Shown here one piece after another: positions 10,101 through 10,626 of a DNA stretch of 10,626 nt; the first letter of the stretch is position 1; every line of letters starts with the position of its first letter. A program made the position numbers and the translations under genes. Origin of the DNA: CAZQQU01 sp964595625 (GTDB lineage: Bacteria > Bacteroidota > Bacteroidia > Flavobacteriales > Flavobacteriaceae); contig CAZQQU010000023.1 in assembly GCA_964595625.1 (NCBI GenBank), positions 1 through 10,626 of the forward strand, read 5' to 3'. The notes beneath the pieces are model-generated. The model saw nothing but the letters and a program-made list of their open reading frames with translations. It made no database searches and was not told the origin of the DNA.

Positions 10101-10626
10101 ATACCTACCCGGGTGGATGTATATTCTAATGCCACACTTCCGGCACAAAAAGAACGGGATGTCACCATGATATATCCCAGTGGTTTGATAACTGCTAAAG
10201 TAATTAATCCAGATAGTTGGGGTACAGATCCGGGTCCCGTCACGATACCACGCTTACTTCGTTATACCAAACACTACTATATAGGCACCGAGCGGATATC
10301 CAGTGTAACAGACACCAAGAGTAACCTGGGTCATTTTATTGAAAATCTCAGTTACAATGATTTCTTCCCGGTATCTACTTTACGCGCTATGAGTAATGCT
10401 CAGGTAGAAGCCGCCGGAGAAGCTTTAGAAGAAACCTACGACCACTTTGGATTGGAATACAGCGTACCTGCCCCGGTGGTAGAAGGAAGCAAACCCACTC
10501 CCGGATATACGGACTTTAACAATGCATCCATAGGTCGGTACTTCTTCCATCCTGACCATTTAGGTAGTTCCAGTTATATTACAGACAAGGCAGGTGTGGT
10601 AAGCCAGCATATGGAGTATTTACCTT
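1089..10626 (+). CDS. Giant SpvB/TcdB-Rhs protein (TcB-TcC-like fusion), 3'-truncated
   Basis: One uninterrupted frame of 3,179 whole codons runs from ATG 1089 to the right edge with no stop. ATG 1089 is the first start after the preceding stop and gives a good signal peptide. Domains by residue are: signal peptide 1-30; unfamiliar N-terminal region to ~490; SpvB ~493-880 (PAGRNGMQPSL, GNGWMGIGWDLS); propeller motifs at 905 and 983; an insertion with beta-sandwich-like modules ~1050-1465; an acidic stretch 1519-1550; propeller motifs at 1654, 1744, 1830 and 1918; TcdB middle-type region ~1948-2140; YD/Rhs repeats ~2142-3000; Rhs core from ~3151. In the Tc/Rhs families SpvB, the middle region and the YD repeats build a hollow shell around the C-terminal effector. 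Here TcB-like and TcC-like parts are fused, and no TcA partner is in view. The C-terminus is missing, so its activity cannot be named. I counted only four cysteines. No frameshift was found. Export through Sec is likely; no T9SS tail is visible because the end is absent. Confidence 0.93.
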   Translation, partial: MEYIFKTIRKSYVSTALTASLLSNIMIFAQPTEQMMAISLNNKMYIITDKFESYSNRINTFPIKENYNEDLFAKFNSKSTDDEGSANKATIKKHNTVNLNSTNIDKSSTENVLSFFAIETSGTIGKAYAFDAETPEDNFFTVYIPDKFNFKNYDAVLVYDLYGLESATQTTKIINNTASFGGQLAVLDESWKTVKEYISADNLFEGLNEIFFTLRADEIYQYQIKNLRIDFVEKNDKAIQLSESVVTNFGGNIYFSGFVREDVVEIEVFGKTIPVHNGVFECYIEDIPEYTEQIQISYKISEGQVEKIDFPIQYMENRNHLQFPDGENHINFKNITPDELKDGRYQYYALRIEMDADITGNSRGFFTVEKLAFKDLKSLNSDLANVTSGDYPGYRVKKNGIADSLPVKLYLAFDPEKIPEGYTAKDVRTFYFDRDYRNWKMLSVDSLDLENNLIVSTIFNETDFINGVIKVPESPETGSFIPTMMTDMEYASPAAGIVSIQTPNINNTGNLSTSFPIKLPAGRNGMQPSLQVSYNSEGGNGWMGIGWDLSTPAITLNTKWGAPLFDNAKETEMYLLNGAELVMHVGDTIYTGTHRIEEVSRQSNREFYLRVEGGYSKVVRHGSSPVNYWWEVTDKLGNKSFYGGYNGSVVDNAVIKDSDNNIAHWALYRTEDPFGNYVQYEYDKSTATVGSSTVNAQGFYIKEIKYTLKSGVSNYYKVEFKRNAYTVSEPGGGTGFTPRKDITVNGRNGFLQITKDLLTEIHVSLVEGSAQRIRTYRFDYYAPEDVPFRKTLLKKIAEFDTEGVLFYSNTMEYFDEIEDNDIIDSNNADAWGGTNDNLSGIPGVLDGLLSEGSGSPIETSTTTGVSFGLRTGFGFDLNALSVAMSVGASFSHSQNNQNNRITFIDINGDGLPDKVIQNGGNVSYRPNTGSGFGSLLSITGINSFGNTKSKTNGFGVDASVSNAISIGTSRSTTRTETDNYFTDFNGDGLPDIAGGGKVLFNSSGSSHYMRQFTMFANETENPIVGGIIDPSLLEFINVQHLDEVWEEHPQFDHIQVWEAPYTGTVNISSLATYKVKNANASDNHYRLTIEKKAYNQTSGNATVLESAQLDTLNQTANINKNALSITKGDVLFFRTHNLEYGSGGTVEWNPVITYTATSAGIHNGENEHNKSRGTFSIESDFMLNNGGGFDPGEEDSFTVHYNFGSELDDPYSYSDDIDFVIKRVEIDLESNEVTEQVVATRTYDHLDGDINNSLEVISFIPDPDKKILFYFEVRSTSNVAWDNIKWRPAVAIGGSTNYPPVNYVIYDENVNQSQYWIIEDDIQEPEIDEDGEADFMVLSHDLITGTHNSSVLDELEEEEFPIKINWVVKAEESGDVKVLYKRTFYLQRAWGGTYLYSQDPDVYTPTVTADSVFTLSKDQVVAIDTLYTSFYIDHRYFAIGNTGVIKLDIVQAEQTNYPLWDPVILNSPFWSVSPKFYGLTYRNWGQFLYNGGITLDRDNEGEVVFDGNGDPVIIENFGDGPIDVDVFDFEAEADEMEEIDPEADPEEIEASSRASRFTLYAQDNENGRYINEALVDAIFGFDGNNDLLITTGRFAVGSLYDVYIDPESIIDNGNVFPAIKQRTISKGKAVTGSLITFSRTESEAKTDVLNQYIDLNGDRYPDIVTSGKIQYTNSLGGLSAKTAGNNFSAGSENEDVTDGVSIAAIKFNSTQRDNSKIFNMTTSNISGGLGDGKGTTGNARMFADMNGDGLPDKVVVTDDAIDVWLNTGYGFTSNKVVWGDTYSNFVSTRSNGSISAGGGWGGGDAKFNMSFAIGFGASFADADVVSTLLDVNGDGLPDLVTRLSGEYRYYLNTGTGFETCPKTFYEGSTADRDENIAGNIFGSITFGFTLPWFNIKIVFSPSGGVNAGFNEKVATIQDINGDGLPDVLLKDDDDNNSKISARLNQIGKTHLLKKVNNPLGGSWEVDYTRDGNTYDMPQSKWVITTIKTHDGFTGDSTIGLGPDETLTTVVYENPKYDRRERDFLGYEKVTVEQRHPGNSGLFRYTLKEFHIDNIYLKGAEKAVSLYSNTNELLSRTETLYNLLDPDSPVVNMNAGENNHYLQSSLSAGLLDHSRLFVAVARTRNITFEDGMALVAVQEFTEYDEYGNLLKVISHGDTAADTFRSEITYHGVSDILSYGPGFPAAIEVYQHSTHTLMRKRTADYNNYGKLSEIVTKLNDTEDNTVELEYDSYGNLAEVHHIDSVNDQSDHYVQEISYDTTLHTYPVAFENSFGHTSSAEYNYLFGLPVFTTDMNGNSMRTRIDNRGRIIEVTGPNELVLEGEFGNTEPAWTIRMEYKGEDLVSEVVDSLDPDEYMTEAEGSFPAIDPGDPQPTTAQHYAVTRHFDAFYADLHSTETTNQLLTISIVDGFGQPVQLKKTHESDEVKWMVSGKEKKDPYGRVTEIYLPTTQEYPADYNDLDTDDLEYDTSISSNPLKYSYDIRDRQIKITQPGETLFTEIEYFIEDGMFGQFITNELNQTQKTFTDIRGRQRKIVQNDEITTQFKYNAINELIEVKNNQGYVTKNYYDLSGRRIRIEHPDQGVTNFVYDKAGNLTERITSNLILGNHDPILYHYTFNRLDSISYPVNPVNNVKYFYGEPGDPTVEENNAVGRLYVQKDATGVQAFGYGRMGELTKNARSVAVPGKYSYWFFTYWRYDSWNRVMEILYPDNDKVRYYYNKAGNVEKVTTSVTTFHDEANLVESITYTDYGEREKIVYGNGTETEYTYDTRRRMQTVAHQFTDVDLEREYGYDALSNITHISTEADYNIVNTMGQPGGSAEHTYTYDNYNRLITAIGSYTGFSDTAANYLKQEYELEMEYDLSHNIISKNQLHIQGELNGTGGMINPLAVFKTSYNLDYSNYATGTYVADGFGYVQPHAPRMIIETPTGQDGCCDEGDPRIKKKLVTYDGNGNQLEIKEVVGEDEISMRKNLWDEENRLRGVDLNPDNDEHHNIAVYTYDASGQRILRHIPTRVDVYSNATLPAQKERDVTMIYPSGLITAKVINPDSWGTDPGPVTIPRLLRYTKHYYIGTERISSVTDTKSNLGHFIENLSYNDFFPVSTLRAMSNAQVEAAGEALEETYDHFGLEYSVPAPVVEGSKPTPGYTDFNNASIGRYFFHPDHLGSSSYITDKAGVVSQHMEYLP
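1179..2561 (+). other. N-terminal region before SpvB, unrecognised, with a conserved-looking PESPET end module
   Basis: About 460 residues separate the signal peptide from SpvB, and they have no counterpart that I know in insect Tc toxins. Residues ~31-130 are polar and low in complexity (many N, S, K, T) and look like a linker. Residues ~145-240 read as a beta-rich, possibly carbohydrate-binding-like fold (FFTVYIPDKFNF, LFEGLNEIFFTLRADE, YQYQIKNLRIDFVE). Residues ~400-490 form a distinct module with VKLYLAFDPEKIPEGY, a FYFDRDYRNW strand and an INGVIKVPESPETG segment (P472-T477) that leads into SpvB. I recall the last module from other Bacteroidota SpvB proteins but cannot give it a family name. 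This part is clearly more AT-rich than the Rhs part. Confidence 0.55.
2565..3780 (+). other. SpvB-type domain
   Basis: Residues ~493-897. The family signature is unmistakable: a PAAGIVSIQTPNI strand, LPAGRNGMQPSLQVSYNS with G522-R-N-G, then GNGWMGIGWDLS at 540-551. Later landmarks are YWWEVTDKLGNKSFYGG, HWALYRTEDPFGNYVQYEY and an RIRTYRFDYY strand. In Salmonella SpvB and in TcB/TcaC proteins this domain (PF03534) is a structural part of the shell and carries no enzymatic activity. The actin ADP-ribosyltransferase of Salmonella SpvB is a separate C-terminal domain, and nothing like it is seen here. Confidence 0.9.
4239..5481 (+). repeat. Insertion with tandem beta-sandwich-like modules
   Basis: Between propeller motifs 2 and 3 lies an extra stretch with related modules. 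Module A (residues ~1051-1156) has IQVWEAPYTGTVNIS, then a KGDVLFFRTHN strand and VEWNPVITY. Module B (~1188-1294) has DSFTVHYNF, then KKILFYFEVRS and DNIKWRPAVAI. The strand-to-tryptophan spacing is nearly equal (L1131 to W1148, L1268 to W1286). A weaker module C (~1359-1465) ends in YPLWDPVIL (W1460). The pattern suggests duplicated jelly-roll or carbohydrate-binding-like domains displayed from the shell. That function is inference from strand pattern only. Confidence 0.55.
5526..5562 (+). other. Conserved TcB-type YRNWGQFLYNGG motif
   Basis: Just after the inserted modules, residues ~1480-1491 read TYRNWGQFLYNG. A Y-R-x-W-G-x-F-x-Y-N-G motif is a common landmark in SpvB/TcdB-type proteins before the second half of the propeller. 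It marks the return from the insertion to the family backbone. Confidence 0.5.
5643..5738 (+). other. Strongly acidic linker
   Basis: Residues 1519-1550 are about half Asp/Glu and contain no basic residue (for example FEAEADEMEEIDPEAD). The stretch sits between the YRNWGQF landmark and the FTLYAQDNENG strand. It is probably a flexible, surface-exposed or calcium-binding loop, and it may be a species-specific expansion. Confidence 0.65.
6930..7500 (+). other. TcdB middle-type region
   Basis: Residues ~1948-2140 follow the last propeller blade. They show KTHLLKKVNNPLGGSWEVDY and then VVYENPKYDRRERDFLGYEKV (Y2011, F2023-LGYE). The latter is a hallmark of TcdB/TcaC middle segments (PF12256/PF12255 region), where it connects the propeller to the YD-repeat shell. 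A matching downstream landmark, VDGFGQPVQLKK, appears at residue ~2405. Boundaries are approximate. Confidence 0.75.
7512..10090 (+). repeat. YD/Rhs repeat array
   Basis: Degenerate YD repeats of about 20 residues occur throughout residues ~2142-3000. Clear copies start at the Y of YDEYGNL (2142), YDSYGNL (2228), YDLSGRR (2564), YDKAGNL (2585), YDSWNRV (2693), YDTRRRM (2763), YDALSNI (2787), YDNYNRL (2821), YDLSHNI (2855), YDGNGNQ (2943) and YDASGQR (2994). In Rhs and TcC proteins these strands spiral into the cocoon that encloses the C-terminal domain. The repeats are diverged in DNA, so they look old rather than recently amplified. Confidence 0.9.
10539..10626 (+). other. Start of the Rhs-associated core, cut by the window edge
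   Basis: Residues 3151-3179 begin the Rhs-associated core (TIGR03696 type): YFFHPDHLGSSSYITD, followed by SQHMEYLP. The H-x-D-H-L-G box is at H3154-G3159. In family members roughly 60-80 more core residues follow, then a variable C-terminal domain. None of that is in view, so the effector cannot be named. Confidence 0.93.

Noticed and set aside
10539..10626. Naming a specific toxin activity
   Set aside because: The C-terminal variable domain is not in the window. The SpvB domain itself does not imply ADP-ribosylation.

Overview
The window looks like chromosomal DNA of a Bacteroidota bacterium, probably a flavobacterium-like or related gliding lineage. The evidence is a C-terminal type IX secretion (T9SS) type A sorting domain, a signal peptide ending in the FAQ pattern common in this phylum, the absence of a Shine-Dalgarno sequence before the only visible start, and AT-rich composition in the first 2 kb. 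Species cannot be told from the sequence alone.

Layout: the whole window is coding on the + strand, apart from 9 bases. Positions 1-1079 hold the C-terminal 358 residues of a secreted, Ig/PKD-like and SprB-like modular protein that ends in a T9SS sorting tail; its start lies off the left edge. After a 9-bp gap, a single reading frame opens at ATG 1089 and stays open to the right edge: 3,179 codons without a stop, checked codon by codon. It is a giant SpvB-TcdB-Rhs protein, i.e. a one-chain fusion of what the insect Tc toxins encode as TcB and TcC. In order it carries a signal peptide, a ~460-residue N-terminal region unlike Tc toxins, an SpvB domain, two blades of an FG-GAP/VCBS-like propeller, a ~650-residue insertion containing repeated beta-sandwich-like modules and an acidic stretch, four more propeller blades, a TcdB middle-type region, a long run of YD/Rhs repeats, and the beginning of the Rhs-associated core. 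The window stops inside that core, so the variable C-terminal (effector) domain, the stop codon and any immunity gene are not seen.

How they may work together: the short spacing suggests one transcription unit, with a T9SS surface or secreted protein translated just ahead of an Rhs shell protein. In the Tc and Rhs families the YD-repeat shell encloses a C-terminal domain and the propeller is a docking gate. Whether this protein is a toxin, an adhesin or a competition factor cannot be decided without its C-terminus. The architecture is a known Bacteroidota type. The less familiar parts are the N-terminal region, the insertion that splits the propeller, and the pairing with the T9SS gene. I saw no RNA genes, mobile elements, CRISPR arrays or terminators.
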